In this document: positions 24,001-39,967 of the stretch, one piece after another
Layout of the letters: each line of letters opens with the position of its first letter
Numbering within the stretch: the stretch's first letter is position 1
Assembly (NCBI GenBank): GCA_907165065.1
Contig: OU015523.1
Location: forward strand, 27,760,202-27,824,201
Reading direction: 5' to 3'
Origin: Caprimulgus europaeus
Lineage: Eukaryota; Chordata; Aves; Caprimulgiformes; Caprimulgidae
Length of the DNA: 64,000 bases
Translations under genes and position numbers: made by a program
Notes under the pieces: generated by a model
Seen by the model: the letters and a program-made list of their open reading frames with translations, nothing else
What the model was told of the DNA's origin: nothing
The model's database searches: none

Positions 24001-27000
24001 TGTATGCCCTTTCTTGAGAAAAAGCTGTTGATACTTGGCATGTTTGCTGAGAGTATCTAAGTAAAAAGCTGGAGACAGTATGATGAGCTGTTCTGCATCC
24101 CAGAGGTTCACTGCTCTTTCTGTGCTTGTTTTCAGCTACTATAGGGCCCCCTAAATTGAACAGTGTGACTGCAAGGTCTGACTCGCTTCTCATTAGTGTC
24201 ACACCCCCTTTTGCATCAGAAGCAGGTGACTTTCTTCAGTATCACGTGTCCTACTGGGAGAATGCAACAACTACTACTAAAAAAGTAAGAATTCTCTCTC
24301 ATTTATTTTGTTCGTAATGCCTTTGTGGCTGAGAGATATGAGTCAGTGTCTCCTGGCAAAACAGCAGAAACAGAGGAAGAAAACTAGTGTCTTGGTTTTT
24401 TGTGGGGGGTTTTTTTGTGTGTGTTTTTTGTTTGTTTTTGTTTGTTTTTTTTTTCTTTCTAGCAGTGAAGGTCACCATTTGGTGTCTTGAAAAAAAAAAA
24501 AGTTAATTTGGTCTTGGCACAAGTATTGCATGTATTACAAAACTTCCAAAAGCATCCTCTTTTTCCTCCATATGAAGCAAAGGTTAAATCACACTGCAGA
24601 TCGAGGATGAGAATCCACAAAGTGTGGTGTCTTTAAAATAGCATTTAGATTCCAAAGTTTGCTTAGGCAATTTGGAAGACTCTGAAATATCCTTCCTCGT
24701 TTTCTGTGCTAGGCTTGTTTGTGCTGGCAGCTTCAGTAGCAGGCTGCTCTGGCCTGATGTTGCCTGTTCCTAGGGCAGAGAAAGGCACAGTTAGTAGAAA
24801 AATGCTGGACACAGCTGGGATGAGCTGTCCCTGTTCATATTGACACTTAGAAGTGTTTGTCTCGTGCTTATGCTGCTGCCTGGGGCCCTGGTAATTGTAT
24901 TCTTGACAGGCCAGCATTGCAGGAGAGGGATTGTTACACTTAAAAAAAGGAAGATGTTTCAAAAGAACGTCATTCTGAAGTCAAATGTTTAAAAAACAGA
25001 AGCAAAAAAAAAAAAAATTTTAAAATCCTTTTGTTTCAAAGACCTTGCTGAATCTGAAATGCCTCCACTTCCTTCCTCTCTTGCACCAATGTGTATTTTT
25101 CTGATGCACGTAAAATACCTCCACGTTTGAGATTGAGACAGTAAGTCACTCTGGTGTGCTTCTGTGGGCTTCCCTGAGGCCCTTAGCCCCTTACAGGTTA
25201 CAAATTCCCAAAAGACTGGTGGCTGTGTGGGGACCAGGGAGGTTTTGCACTGCCCCTCAGCAGTTTTCCTTTCAGTAGAAGGAGCTGAGATGGTGGAAGC
25301 TCTTCACTGAACTCCATTTCCGTCAGCCTCCTCTTGTTTTTCCCTCCCCCTTCCCATGCTGCACTCACTGCCTGAGCTGTTACAGAAGCTATGTCAAAGC
25401 GTCCAGCAGCACATTGTGGATGAGATGAGACCTTGCATCAGTTCATGCCTCTGCACTTTGTGCCCTTATAGATGCTTTTAAATGGTCAGGCTTAATTTCA
25501 TTTAAAAATAATGACTTTTCAAATGCATTTGGATGGGAAAGTTGAAATGTATTTCACTGCTGCAGTTCTTTGGGAAAGCTGAATTATGAAAAATAAAACC
25601 TGTGCTTTTTGAATGAGAAACTCAAATATGGGGAGAGGATTTGTGTTGAAGACAGGTCTGTTTAGTAACACTTTTTTTTTTCCTTTTAAACAGGAGACAC
25701 GAACAAGCAATACACTATTCAAAATCGGAGATCTGAAGGAAATGACACTTTATTGTTTTAGAATTCAAGTAGAATTGATGACACATTCACATCTCCACTT
25801 ACTTGGACTTCAGAGTGTCCCAGAGTGTCATACAACTACAATCAGTGGTATAAATCACATTTGGTTATTTTTTGTGTATAGTGGGATGAGTGTAGAACAT
25901 GAGTCTTGGATAGTGTAAGTGGTCCCTTAGATACCCATGTGTGTCGGGAGTGCTAAGAGAGCACCACCGAGAGTAGTTCACAGTTGTCATTAATGGCAAA
26001 ATAATAAGGGATTTTTCAGTCAGTACCTGAGGGTCTGTGTTGTACTCTTCCCCTCGTCCTTTTCCTTCATAGACCTTGCTGTGGCTATTACTTTCTAGAA
26101 ATATGCAAAGAAAGAAAATACAAATACTTGGTCTTCAGATGAAGTTATTGATGGAGGAGATGGTGTTACTCTTGCAAATCCTCTCCCTCAGCCCCTGCCT
26201 CCCATAGAACAGGAACAGCCCTCTCCTCTGTGACCTGCTTCTTCCTCTGACGTTTTGAGCTCCATGTTTTTGCAAGAGATAAGAGAGAGGCTGAGGGGAG
26301 GAGAGGGCGTGTGCAAGATAACAGAGTTTGTCCCTCTCTTGAATCCGTGTGACCACCAGCACACAGGCACAGCCCATCTTCAGCGTGCTTTGAACACACT
26401 GAGGGGCGAGTAGATGAAACCTGCTTATGCAGTTTCTGAAGGCGCACAGGACCTGACCTCCCGGGCAGTATTGACCAAGTACTTGATGGCAAGCCCTGGA
26501 GCTGTGATGTTGGAGTCTGTTCTGCTACCTTTGCCAAAGGAAGGTGCATGTTCTGAAGGAGAAGCCCCTGGCATTAATGCCCTTGGTGACAGTTTGAGGG
26601 TGGAAGGACTACATTCCCTGCCTGCCCTCTGCCCACCAACAGTGATTCCTTCAGCGCTGCGTTTGCCCTGCTAGTGTGTCATGTGGAAGCTTGCCTCAGG
26701 ATGTGTGATTAAGGGGAAGAAGCTTTGGGAGCTGCTGACTTCCATGAGGAATCACAAAACAAGCTACAGGTGTTTAAAGTGCATCTATAGTAGGGTTGTG
26801 ATCTTAGCCTTGGGAATTATACTTTGATTACCAAGTATAGTACACTTCAGCTTGCTGTGTATTGTTTTACATTGATGATGTATAAATATGAACTTACCAT
26901 ACCTATGTGGTGGGGTGTTTTTTTTTCTTTTTTAGAGGCAACCAGAGCTGGATATATTATATTGGTATTTCTGTTGGTGTTACTTTTTGTAGCAGTGGGT

Positions 27001-29752
27001 TTGAGTCTTCTGTGGAGACACCACAAAACAATTAAATACTGGTTTCAGCCACCTTTAGAAATCCCATCACACTTTGAAGAGGTATGTGTAGACATTTTGT
27101 TTCTCTCGCCCTTTAAAAGATGGTGATAATCTTGGAGTGAATATGAATGAACCTAGTTGTTGCATAACAGAAATAGATATAAATAATTGTTGACTTAGTG
27201 TAAAGTTTTTTTTTTTCTCATATATGATCTCCCACTTCATTCCTCTTTTCCTCAACTGAGTTGCTTTTTTATCTTTGCACTAAGATACAAATGCTGCTAC
27301 AGTCCTGTTATGAAACCGGAGTAAAATTCACTGTTCCTTGGCTTACCTTTGTCTGCTCCTTTTCTTTGCTTATCTAAGTCATCAGGCCTGAAACAGCTGC
27401 TCACTTGAAGCAAAAAATGTTTGTGTGCTGCAGAACATGTACTTGGGACCTGGGCCTCTGATTAGAAATCAAATATGGAAAAGTGAGCACTGATTGCTTT
27501 TAGAGCAAGGACTGACTTGAAGACTAAGGACCACCTAGGGGAATTTCCTTGGGCTTTTTCTTTTTTTCCTGTAGGTTTATGCAGTACTTGGATAAAAAAG
27601 TCATCCTGGGACTTTTATTCTCCTTCTAGCTCACACATTTCTGTACTAAATGATATTGTTTGTCCTGTTCAACTTCCTCTTTTAGTATTTAAACAGGAAC
27701 TAGTCTTTTAAACAAAAAGTTCTTGATTTAAAAGTTCTTATTCAGCATACATTCTGTATTGTTAAAAGCTTGCATTTGCTTGCAGCTCTTTGAGGTGTGT
27801 TTCTTTGTGTATGTCAGCGTGTCAGAGTAGTCCATTGTACTGTGGTAGTTCTGTGATTGTGGAGCTGTTTTTCCAGAATTTTATAGACATACTGGTGAAC
27901 AAACCCAGATTTTCTGCAGAGCCCTGAGGAAATAATTTTCTCTCTTCATGCTACCTCAGCTACCATCTCAGTGGAGACAGCTGTGTCACACATTAAACAA
28001 AGTGTATCTCATGTAGGGGGGAAAAAAAAAAATCCTTGTACTTATTTTAATCCTTGTATTAAAATAGTGCAGCATTTCATGCAAAGGACTTGCAAGAATA
28101 GAGTCTATCATCATGTGTTCTGGAGTAATTGTATTAATCTGGAAAACAGGCAGCAAAAGTAGATACTCTTGAACAATAGGGAGTGTAGTTTTGGACAAAA
28201 CATGGATAAGAAATGAAGGAAAAGGAGTAAATATGCAGAATTTTTAAAATGTGTATTTCTAAAAGGGATCAACCAGCCTGGGTCTTCTCCTCTTAAAACA
28301 GATGAGTACAGAACACAGATTATTTTAAGTCAGTTTCATACATACTCTTTTACATTTTCAGAAAAACCCTATGCTTCCTTCTTTTACAGAAGGATCTGAG
28401 CTTTCAGTGTCTGAGTATACAGGGAGCAGTTCCACTGCAGAAACACCTTCGCATGGGAAAGCCAAACTGAGGCTCCTTTATGTCTTGAGTTTGCTGAAGT
28501 GGGTGCATTTGAGGTTCCCGTATGAAACACTTGTTTTTAATACACCTGAAAAAATGATCCCGTTGTTCATTAGCCTTGCTATGATTACAAAGTGGTGCCT
28601 TGATTGAAACTATGGTTAATTTTGTCCCACAACAGACATGACTTGAGCTGTGGTCCTGTCTCAGCCGGATTATGGCACCTCCTACAGTACAGAACAAGCT
28701 TTTGAGTAGAACTGCAAGCTGTGTCACTCTTTTAACAATGTCATGGTGTCTCTGTTCGACATTTATTTTATTTTAAAGCAAAGTGTTCATTGGTAATTTT
28801 TTTTTTTTATTTATTTATTAAGGTTTTTTTGTTCATTACATGAAGTGGTAGATGGTTCTAATTCCTGTGAAACACATGATCAGCTTAGTGATAAGGAGAG
28901 TATATGGGGGTGGCAGGAGGAACAGAAAGCTTTTTCTCTAGCCTACATTTTTTTCCTGATGCTCCTTTCTTTGATTATGCATTCATTGTAAAGCTGATGA
29001 CTTAATTTTTGGAGGAAAGGGGAGCAGAGGTGAAGTCAAAGCAAAAGTAACTACAGGAGAAGAAAGCTGATAGTTTTCTGGTAACAATAGAAGATGTTGA
29101 TCTGAGTTGCCTGACACTGAACAAACCTGAATCTTGGATCTCCTTTTGTTCCATCAGCAGTTCAGACAAGCTGTCAGTTGCCAGATTCCTGCAGTTGGAG
29201 GATCTATCCCCAGCAGTGTGATAAGTGTTTTCTTCTGTGGTTTGTTCTTAACTAGTAGGAATTTGCTTAAACTGAAAGAATATTAGCCAAAATTCATTAA
29301 AAAAAAAAAAAAAAAAGAAATGCAGACTGGTTTAACTCATTTAAATGGACATTTGCATGATTCTTTTTTTTTTTTTTTTTCTCCACAAAAATAAGGTATT
29401 TTTAACTTGTTCAGTGTAGTTTCAGGGAAATCCAGAATAGAATATACATTTAGCAGCTCTTGCTGCAAATTCTGGTCTGAAACAACTTGCCTGTAGGTGG
29501 TGGTACCTGTTCTGTCTGTGTCATTTCCAATCTGTTCTGTGGATAGATACCTAAACTGTTGTTTCTGGCTTTCTGCAGTATTTGAAGGACCCCAACATGC
29601 CTGTTTTGGAGGTGTTGGACAATTATGCTGAGGATGATCCCCACGATTCCTTATCTGTTGTATTATGTGGAGAAGGAAGCCAAGCCTGTGGCAGCAGTTT
29701 GGATGGTCAAGGTCATTCACACAGCATCTCTGGTGACAATGAAGTAACTTAG
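17432..29752 (+). CDS. IFNGR2: Interferon gamma receptor 2 (complete coding region, 7 exons)
   Basis: Signal-transducing chain of the interferon-gamma receptor at the plasma membrane; it carries JAK2 to the ligand-bound IFNGR1 complex. Exons 17432-17507, 21838-21964, 22424-22599, 24136-24284, 25694-25847, 26936-27081 and 29579-29752 join in phase with GT-AG borders to 333 codons plus stop (human protein 337 aa). Residues 1-25 are a leucine-rich signal peptide. Two fibronectin III domains follow, with FRSSLRWSPVE and HFKTGAFSQWDEMNC in the first and IGPPKLNSV and VSYWENATTT in the second. NCT and NAT are potential N-glycosylation sites. A single membrane segment spans about residues 233-253. 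The cytoplasmic tail has the box-1-like PPLEIP (266-271) and the FEEYLKDP motif (274-281) that corresponds to the JAK2-binding region in mammals. The start ATG lies in a good context (gggccATGc). No frame damage is seen. Confidence 0.96.
18060..21837. other. IFNGR2: IFNGR2 intron 1, no further gene
   Basis: Part of the 4.3-kb first intron. It holds a G-tract (about 18249-18270) and a CT-rich block at about 20930-21170. Open frames here have no recognisable product. Confidence 0.6.
18249..18273 (+). repeat. G-rich tract, potential G-quadruplex
   Basis: A nearly uninterrupted run of G broken only by single T residues lies 0.7 kb downstream of IFNGR2 exon 1, within intron 1. Runs of this kind can form quadruplex structures on the non-template strand. 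No function can be claimed from sequence alone. Confidence 0.6.
21838..21964 (+). CDS. IFNGR2: IFNGR2 coding exon 2 (first FN3 domain, N-terminal half)
   Basis: The polypyrimidine tract ends in actttag, and the exon encodes LPAPKDVMVYSYNFRSSLRW through LYTVHFKT. That is the A-to-C strand part of a class II cytokine receptor domain. The donor is gtaagt, phase 2. Confidence 0.95.
22424..22599 (+). CDS. IFNGR2: IFNGR2 coding exon 3 (first FN3 domain, C-terminal half)
   Basis: Encodes FSQWDEMNCTRIARTECHF and VVLRVRAELGRVTSDWV. The two cysteines fit the class II receptor disulphide, and NCT is a glycosylation sequon. The acceptor is ttgcag and the donor gtaagt, phase 1. Confidence 0.95.
22872..22898. 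repeat. perfect 12-bp inverted repeat with 3-nt loop
   Basis: The left arm cgtaagagctac (22872-22883) and right arm gtagctcttacg (22887-22898) are exact complements around agc. It lies in IFNGR2 intron 3. Confidence 0.85.
24136..24284 (+). CDS. IFNGR2: IFNGR2 coding exon 4 (second FN3 domain, N-terminal half)
   Basis: Encodes TIGPPKLNSVTARSDSLLIS and LQYHVSYWENATTTTKK. The I-GPP-L opening is the usual start of the membrane-proximal domain. The donor is gtaaga, phase 0. Confidence 0.94.
24285..25693. other. IFNGR2: IFNGR2 intron 4
   Basis: Contains a T/G-rich simple stretch at about 24395-24460 and A tracts at about 24491-24501 and 25004-25016. No gene or named repeat is recognised. Confidence 0.6.
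25694..25847 (+). CDS. IFNGR2: IFNGR2 coding exon 5 (second FN3 domain, C-terminal half)
   Basis: Encodes LKEMTLYCFRIQVELM and LGLQSVPECHTTTIS with the expected cysteine pair. I place the end at the weak donor agtg|gtataa because only this phase (1) joins in frame to the transmembrane exon. A stronger gtaagt lies at 25915-25920 but would give the wrong frame. Confidence 0.85.
25848..25918 (+). other. IFNGR2: in-frame read-through extension of IFNGR2 exon 5
   Basis: If the weak exon 5 donor is skipped, the frame continues for 23 residues (HIWLFFVYSGM and VEHESWIV lie in it) to a TAA at 25916-25918. A consensus donor GTAAGT overlaps this stop at 25915-25920. Whether spliced there or retained, the product would end before the membrane segment. 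Whether it is used is unknown. Confidence 0.4.
26936..27081 (+). CDS. IFNGR2: IFNGR2 coding exon 6 (membrane segment and box 1)
   Basis: Strong polypyrimidine tract and tttttag acceptor. Encodes YIILVFLLVLLFVAVGLSLL (membrane helix), then KTIKYWFQPPLEIPSHFEE with the proline-rich JAK-docking box. The donor is gtatgt, phase 0. Confidence 0.96.
27082..29578. other. IFNGR2: IFNGR2 intron 6
   Basis: AT-rich intron with T and A homopolymers, including the A18/T17 pair at 29299-29380. Open frames within it (for example 28371-28607) have no recognisable similarity. Confidence 0.6.
29299..29380. repeat. opposed A18 and T17 tracts
   Basis: An 18-bp A run (29299-29316) and a 17-bp T run (29364-29380) are separated by 47 bp, about 200 bp before the last IFNGR2 exon. 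They could pair in the nascent RNA or may mark retroposon tails. Confidence 0.7.
29579..29752 (+). CDS. IFNGR2: IFNGR2 coding exon 7 (cytoplasmic tail and stop)
   Basis: Opens with YLKDPNMPVLEVLDNYAED after ttctgcag, then DDPHDSLSVV, which parallels the D-DSVS-II stretch of the human tail. It ends HSISGDNEVT and TAG at 29750-29752. Confidence 0.95.
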   Translation, partial: YLKDPNMPVLEVLDNYAEDDPHDSLSVVLCGEGSQACGSSLDGQGHSHSISGDNEVT

Positions 29753-30063
29753 GTGGTGGCCTGGTGAGAGTGCCTGTACCAAGTCCTTGCAGAGGCTCCT
29801 GCCCATGAGCAGGGCCCTGTGGCTGCTGCAGGACAGACGACAAGCTCTGGACAAAATGCAGCCACTGCCAAATCCTGAGCAAGATGTTGCTTCCTGAGAA
29901 GAGCGTGGACCCTGAGCCTCTGTTTAAATGGCCTCTGCTGTGCTACACCAGCAACTGTCTTCAGCCAAAGAGACTTTAAAGGTGGAACCTGAAAGGGAAA
30001 TGAACACTAAATTGCCTTAAGACAGACAGATAGTTATGAAGCGGTTATGTTAACATCAGTTGC

Positions 30064-30069
30064 AATAAA
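30064..30069 (+). promoter_or_regulatory. IFNGR2: polyadenylation signal, proximal, IFNGR2
   Basis: A canonical AATAAA lies 312 nt after the stop codon, followed by a T/G-containing stretch within 40-60 nt. Confidence 0.6.
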
Positions 30070-30620
30070 GCTTTGAGAAACAATGGCACTTTAGGGCAGG
30101 ATGTGGTACAACCTGGAGTTGTTGCACTGTGAATTAATTTTATAGCACCTTTTGTTCTGTTGCCTATTTGTGAAGTCTGTTATTGTGTATTATACACCCC
30201 CCAGTATGCTTTTATGAATCATTTTATCATTTTTAAGTACATGCAGTCTTCTGTGGCAGTTTCTACCCTCCACGTAAACATGTCAGTCCAAAAAGAAATT
30301 TATAGTACTTTACTCTCTTCAGTATGAACCTGTGCAAAGAACTGCTCCAAGCAAGGCCTCCTAGTATCACCTTCCTAAGAAGCATTAATCTTCTGCTCCT
30401 GCAGACAATCCTTTTTCACAGCAAAATGAACATTAAAATAATTTTGCTCAGAATTTGTATAATGATATATCAGTCATCATCAGACACTAAAATCGTTTGT
30501 TGACTATCAGATTAGTCCTGCAAATGAAAAGTTGACTGAGGGTTGTATTTTAAGTCTCTCAAAACAGAAGACTACAACCTAAGCCTTACATCACAATCCT
30601 GTGGGGTTTGGAAGGTGTTT

Positions 30621-30626
30621 AATAAA
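30621..30626 (+). promoter_or_regulatory. IFNGR2: polyadenylation signal, distal, IFNGR2
   Basis: A canonical AATAAA is followed about 40 nt later by a T/G-rich element (30665-30690). That element also holds the reverse-strand signal of TMEM50B. Confidence 0.6.
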
Positions 30627-30649
30627 GCACAAAGAACAAATGAACCACT

Positions 30650-33430
30650 TCTGTACTGAAAAGGTTGGTTTTATTTGTTTGACTTTTGTCTTGGGTTTGA
30701 TACAAGTTGTTTAAAAAAAAAAAAGCTTGTTTATTTGCAGATGCCTTGTTCAAGTTACTTAGGTCTGTGAATGAACCTGAGGTAATGCTGTTCCATCCCT
30801 TCCAGGAATACACAAGCGTAGCATGAAAAACCAGTAACTTTTTTCCCCAAAAGCTTCATGAGGTTGTTTTCTCAAAGCACTAATCTAACCACTTGTGATT
30901 AGGCAACATGCCAAGACAGTGTAGTTCTCTGAAGGCTTAGTCATACTTCAGGCCTGGTAAGAATTTTCAAGTCAGCCACAAGCTGCATAATACCTGCTTT
31001 TAAGTTCGTCCACATTCTTTTTATATACTGTGCTGTAAACAAAGGAAGAACCACAGGCTTACAAAGGAGTAACCTAAAGGCATAACAGAAGACATAAATA
31101 AGGCAGCAGTTAAAACATCTCCTGTGAATATCTAGCAATACAGCATACAACTTCCTGAACAAGCCCTACATTGGACTTCTCTTGAAGACAGTTGTTACTA
31201 AATATTTTTTACAGTTACACAAATAGGCCAAAGTTAAGAAGTTTTTCTTAGGAGTAGCTCAAGGGTTATCTTCACAACTGCCAGCTGTAGCAGGCCAAGG
31301 CATTAGCTAAAAACAAGCGATCCCTGTCTACCTGGGCCTGCACTAGGACTACCTGTGGTGTAAAAGTGGACTTATTTAGGGTACTCACTATACCTGTTCT
31401 TAGCTTCACCTACCAGAGAGGACACATGCTCAAAGCTGCCTCTTTTCTCATCTTAGCAGCTGTATAGACAGCATGACCACTCCAGTTCTCTAAAACCAGA
31501 AAGGATGGTCAAGAAACACTTGCACGAAAGTAAGCTTCTGGTAGAAACTGCAGGTAACTTCAGGAAGAAACTCTTAAGAAAACTGATTTTTAACCAGGAA
31601 CTTGGATTCAAGCACGCTCTAAGAGTTCTTCCAGAGTCAAACACTTACTTAGCTTGTTGTGTTCAAGTGTCAGGAGCAAGACAGTGTGATTAGTTACAGG
31701 CCACACTTGTTTCCCACTTAGTGAAAGAGACAACACCCCTTCCCAAGCACCTCGGCAAGAAACTGACAGACCTGGAAACAAAACCCTTTTTTTTTTTTCT
31801 TACTAGCTGGTATAGGACTTGCTTAAAGGTTTGTACTACATGAGCTATTAAGTAGAGTACTCCTATACAACTACTTTGTGAAGTTCACTATTTTGAGAAC
31901 ATAACATAAAGTTTATTGCAGTTTTCTGAAATTACAATCCAACAGACAACTTTTATGTACAAAGCTACAATTAACACCAGTGAATGTATGGTAACTCACT
32001 GCAGGACGGTGACATCGGGAGGAAGTTAGTCTAGCCAGTAGCACAATTTCAGCTGCAGTATTTGCTTCATATTCTGTCCACTGGAGAGATTCCCACAAGG
32101 GAGCAATTAGATGACTAACAGTATACAGTAACCATGCACAGAAGTTACATTCTGCAGTTTAATACCATTTGGTCAGCAATCCTGATTCATGGAAAAGTTT
32201 TAGATATGAGATTCAAATGCTTTAAAAACCACCTAGAACTCATAAGATAAGGAAGTCACTAACAGCAAGATGAATATACCAGATCAGTCCAAAGCTGTAA
32301 CACATCACTGTTCTCCCTGCCTGTATACTCCAGCTACACAAAACTGGATTTCAACAATGGAAGCATTCCCATAACATGCCCATGAAATTTAGGAGATAAA
32401 TAACATTTTAACTGGGGCAAATGGCAGTTCTAAAACTGGCAATGATTTCAAGAAAAAATTGTAAGCAATAAATATATCTACTGTATCCCCACTTGAAATG
32501 CTTGCCTTTTAAAAAGAAAAGGTAATAGGTAGCAGGATAACTGTTCATTTATCAGCAAAAAGCTTCCCCTGAAGAAAATTATGCTAGTGTAATTTGAAAC
32601 ATGTTAGTCTGACTCCCATTTATTTTTTACATTCCTTAAGTATGACCAGCATCAGTGTTTGCTGGTTTTGGGGTTTGTTTGTTGTTTTTTTAAAATTCTA
32701 ATAGCAGTAAATACATTAAATACTAATTGGCATCTATTACACTGAACAGCATGAAAATAATTCCAAGGACCGTGGTGCTACCAAATGTCATTTGTGCTGT
32801 AGCAATCAGAAGTCAAGAACAGTTTGATTTGCCATGCAGAATCTGCTTAACACAGGGCCTTGTTTAAAAATTCATAACCTTTTACAAAAAAATAGCTACT
32901 TTATATTTTTCTGAACAGTTATATAAAATTCTTAAAATCAGCTCTTATCTCAGCATACAATAGAATTTCCCCCCGTTAAATACAGGCTTAGCTGGGTCAC
33001 TCCCATGCGCTGACCACTCCTCCAGGTTACCCAGGCAGCCCCTGCTGGCAGCCCTTGCAAAATCGGCTCTAGCTCACCTATGTGTGAAAGCAATAACCCC
33101 TTTTACAGGGCACGGGCTTTACCCTGCTTGTTCACAACTAGTTCCATTGAAGGTTTGGAAGTCTTAGGAGTTGATGGAAACCCATGTATTTGAAGAAATA
33201 AGCCTGAAGGTTTCAGAAAGAAAGCCTGACATTCCCTTTTTAAGATATATACAGTCATATGTACATATTCACAAATCTGTCCTGTGAAAAGAGGGAGCTT
33301 ATTACAGAAACTGTAACTTGTCTCAGTTCATACAATTTAGAAAGCAAAACAAGAACAAATAAATGTAAATATATCTACATACATAGTACGACATAGCAAC
33401 TATGGAATAGACAATGCTGTGTGTGATCTC
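30650..33430 (-). other. TMEM50B: probable TMEM50B 3' untranslated region
   Basis: AT-rich sequence downstream of the TMEM50B stop on the minus strand with no other gene. At least four AATAAA signals in minus orientation would end transcripts between about 0.8 and 2.8 kb from the stop. The extent is inference. Confidence 0.5.
30670..30675 (-). promoter_or_regulatory. TMEM50B: candidate distal polyadenylation signal of TMEM50B
   Basis: TTTATT on the plus strand reads AATAAA on the minus strand. It faces the distal IFNGR2 signal 44 bp away. Alternative minus-strand AATAAA signals lie at 30730-30735, 31912-31917 and 32618-32623, so the UTR length is uncertain. Confidence 0.45.
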
Positions 33431-38423
<4,993 letters not shown>

Positions 38424-39967
38424 CTGAAACACAGCCAAAGATGCATTTAATGCAAAATAGTACAATCTTGAGGCGTTTGACAACTGTCACAAGCAATATT
38501 TAAAATGTGTGGTGTGTTGGTTTTTGGTGAATTTTGGTTGGTTGGTTGGTTTACAGAATTAAGTATTTCATATACTCTGGGGATTCTATATTGAGCTAAT
38601 TAAAAAAAAAAACCAAAAAAAAACCAACAACCTTACATGCATTACAAAATAAAATCACACACAACCCCACACACAACCTTATGCATTACATATAAATTAT
38701 CCTATCTGAAACAGAGAAGAAATGAAATAGAATGTACTGTTTGCTCAAGTGTATGAAACAAAAAGATAAAAACAAGCAAAAAAAGGAGGAGCAAAAAAGC
38801 AGATACTTCAATCTAAGTTTCATCTTCAAACCATAATCCTCTCTCTGGGCATTAGCAGTCAAAAAACTAAGATACACACAAGAGGGCTGCATAACCAGAG
38901 CAGAACCTGGTGACTCACAGCCACTCTCAATGCCATTCTATTCTGTTGCAGAATTGTCAACTTCTGTATTTTCCCAGCCTGCCATAAATAATTCCCAGAT
39001 GCTTGTTAAAAGCTAACAACAGACAAATGTCCTTTACGATTATGTTACAGGAAAGAGAGATGAAGAACATTTTCTGGTTAATAATGGTAATCAGAAGTCT
39101 ACGGTAAGAAGTGAAATATGAATAAATAAAGAAATAATCCATTTGCCTACACTAAAAACAGAGGCCACTTTCTATGAATAAGATAAGTAAGTTTGTCTTC
39201 CTGAACCTAGTTCCATAAATCCATCCAGAGTTATGATGCTACCTTAAAGTATTAAAATCAATTACTCTTCCAAAATTATTTTACTTTTGTACAGTATCTG
39301 GGCTCAACCACATACAGTTATTTCCCCAGATTACACTTTCACCCAGCCATTCTCAGACTCCTGTTCTTTCCACAACTTCCACGTGACATTGCCACGCAGT
39401 GCCACTGCAGATTTACGGCTCCTCCTACTTCTTCCCCACTCTTCAAATGGCTCCATCTGCAATTTACTGGTTCCTCTTCAAACCCTGAACGTGCCTCTTC
39501 CTCCTCCTGCAGTAATCCCTCCCTTCCCCTCCCAGCTCCTTGCCCACCACACTGGAACACAGCTCAGGGTTCCCACTGCTGTCCTCCCCACTGACCCCAG
39601 GGCTCTCCCCCCGTGGCACGGTGCAGCTTGCCACAGCTGGGGGTAAATACACAAACATGCTGTGCTGTTTCCTCTCCAACGCAACGGGGGTTATGTCCAA
39701 CCTACCAAAGTTATTCCCTTGCCTGTAAACACACTTTCAGTGGTTTCCAGAATGACTGAAGCTCTATTTCTTCAAAGCTCCATTTTCCTTTGGAATTTTT
39801 CCCCATAATGGACCATTTAAATAGTACTAACACATCTAAATAAATCACCTCCTTCAAACATAATGTAAAGTTCTACTGCAATTCAGAAAGCAGGTCAAGA
39901 AAAGCCACTGGATAAAACAATTTCAGGTATGTCAACAACAACAGAAATTATTTTTTTACCCTATACT

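Larger units (their letters stand above)
29753..30645 (+). other. IFNGR2: IFNGR2 3' untranslated region
   Basis: Runs from the stop codon to the second of two AATAAA hexamers (30064-30069 and 30621-30626). The proximal signal would give a UTR of about 330 nt and the distal one about 890 nt. The cleavage position is inferred. Confidence 0.65.

Noticed and set aside
25915..25920. Strong GTAAGT as the main donor of IFNGR2 exon 5
   Set aside because: Joining it to the transmembrane exon shifts the frame and stops after about 17 codons, so it cannot be the donor of the full-length receptor. It is kept only as an alternative isoform.
29337..29882. 181-codon minus-strand frame over IFNGR2 exon 7
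   Set aside because: Antisense of the supported last IFNGR2 exon and 3' UTR, ending in a homopolymer.
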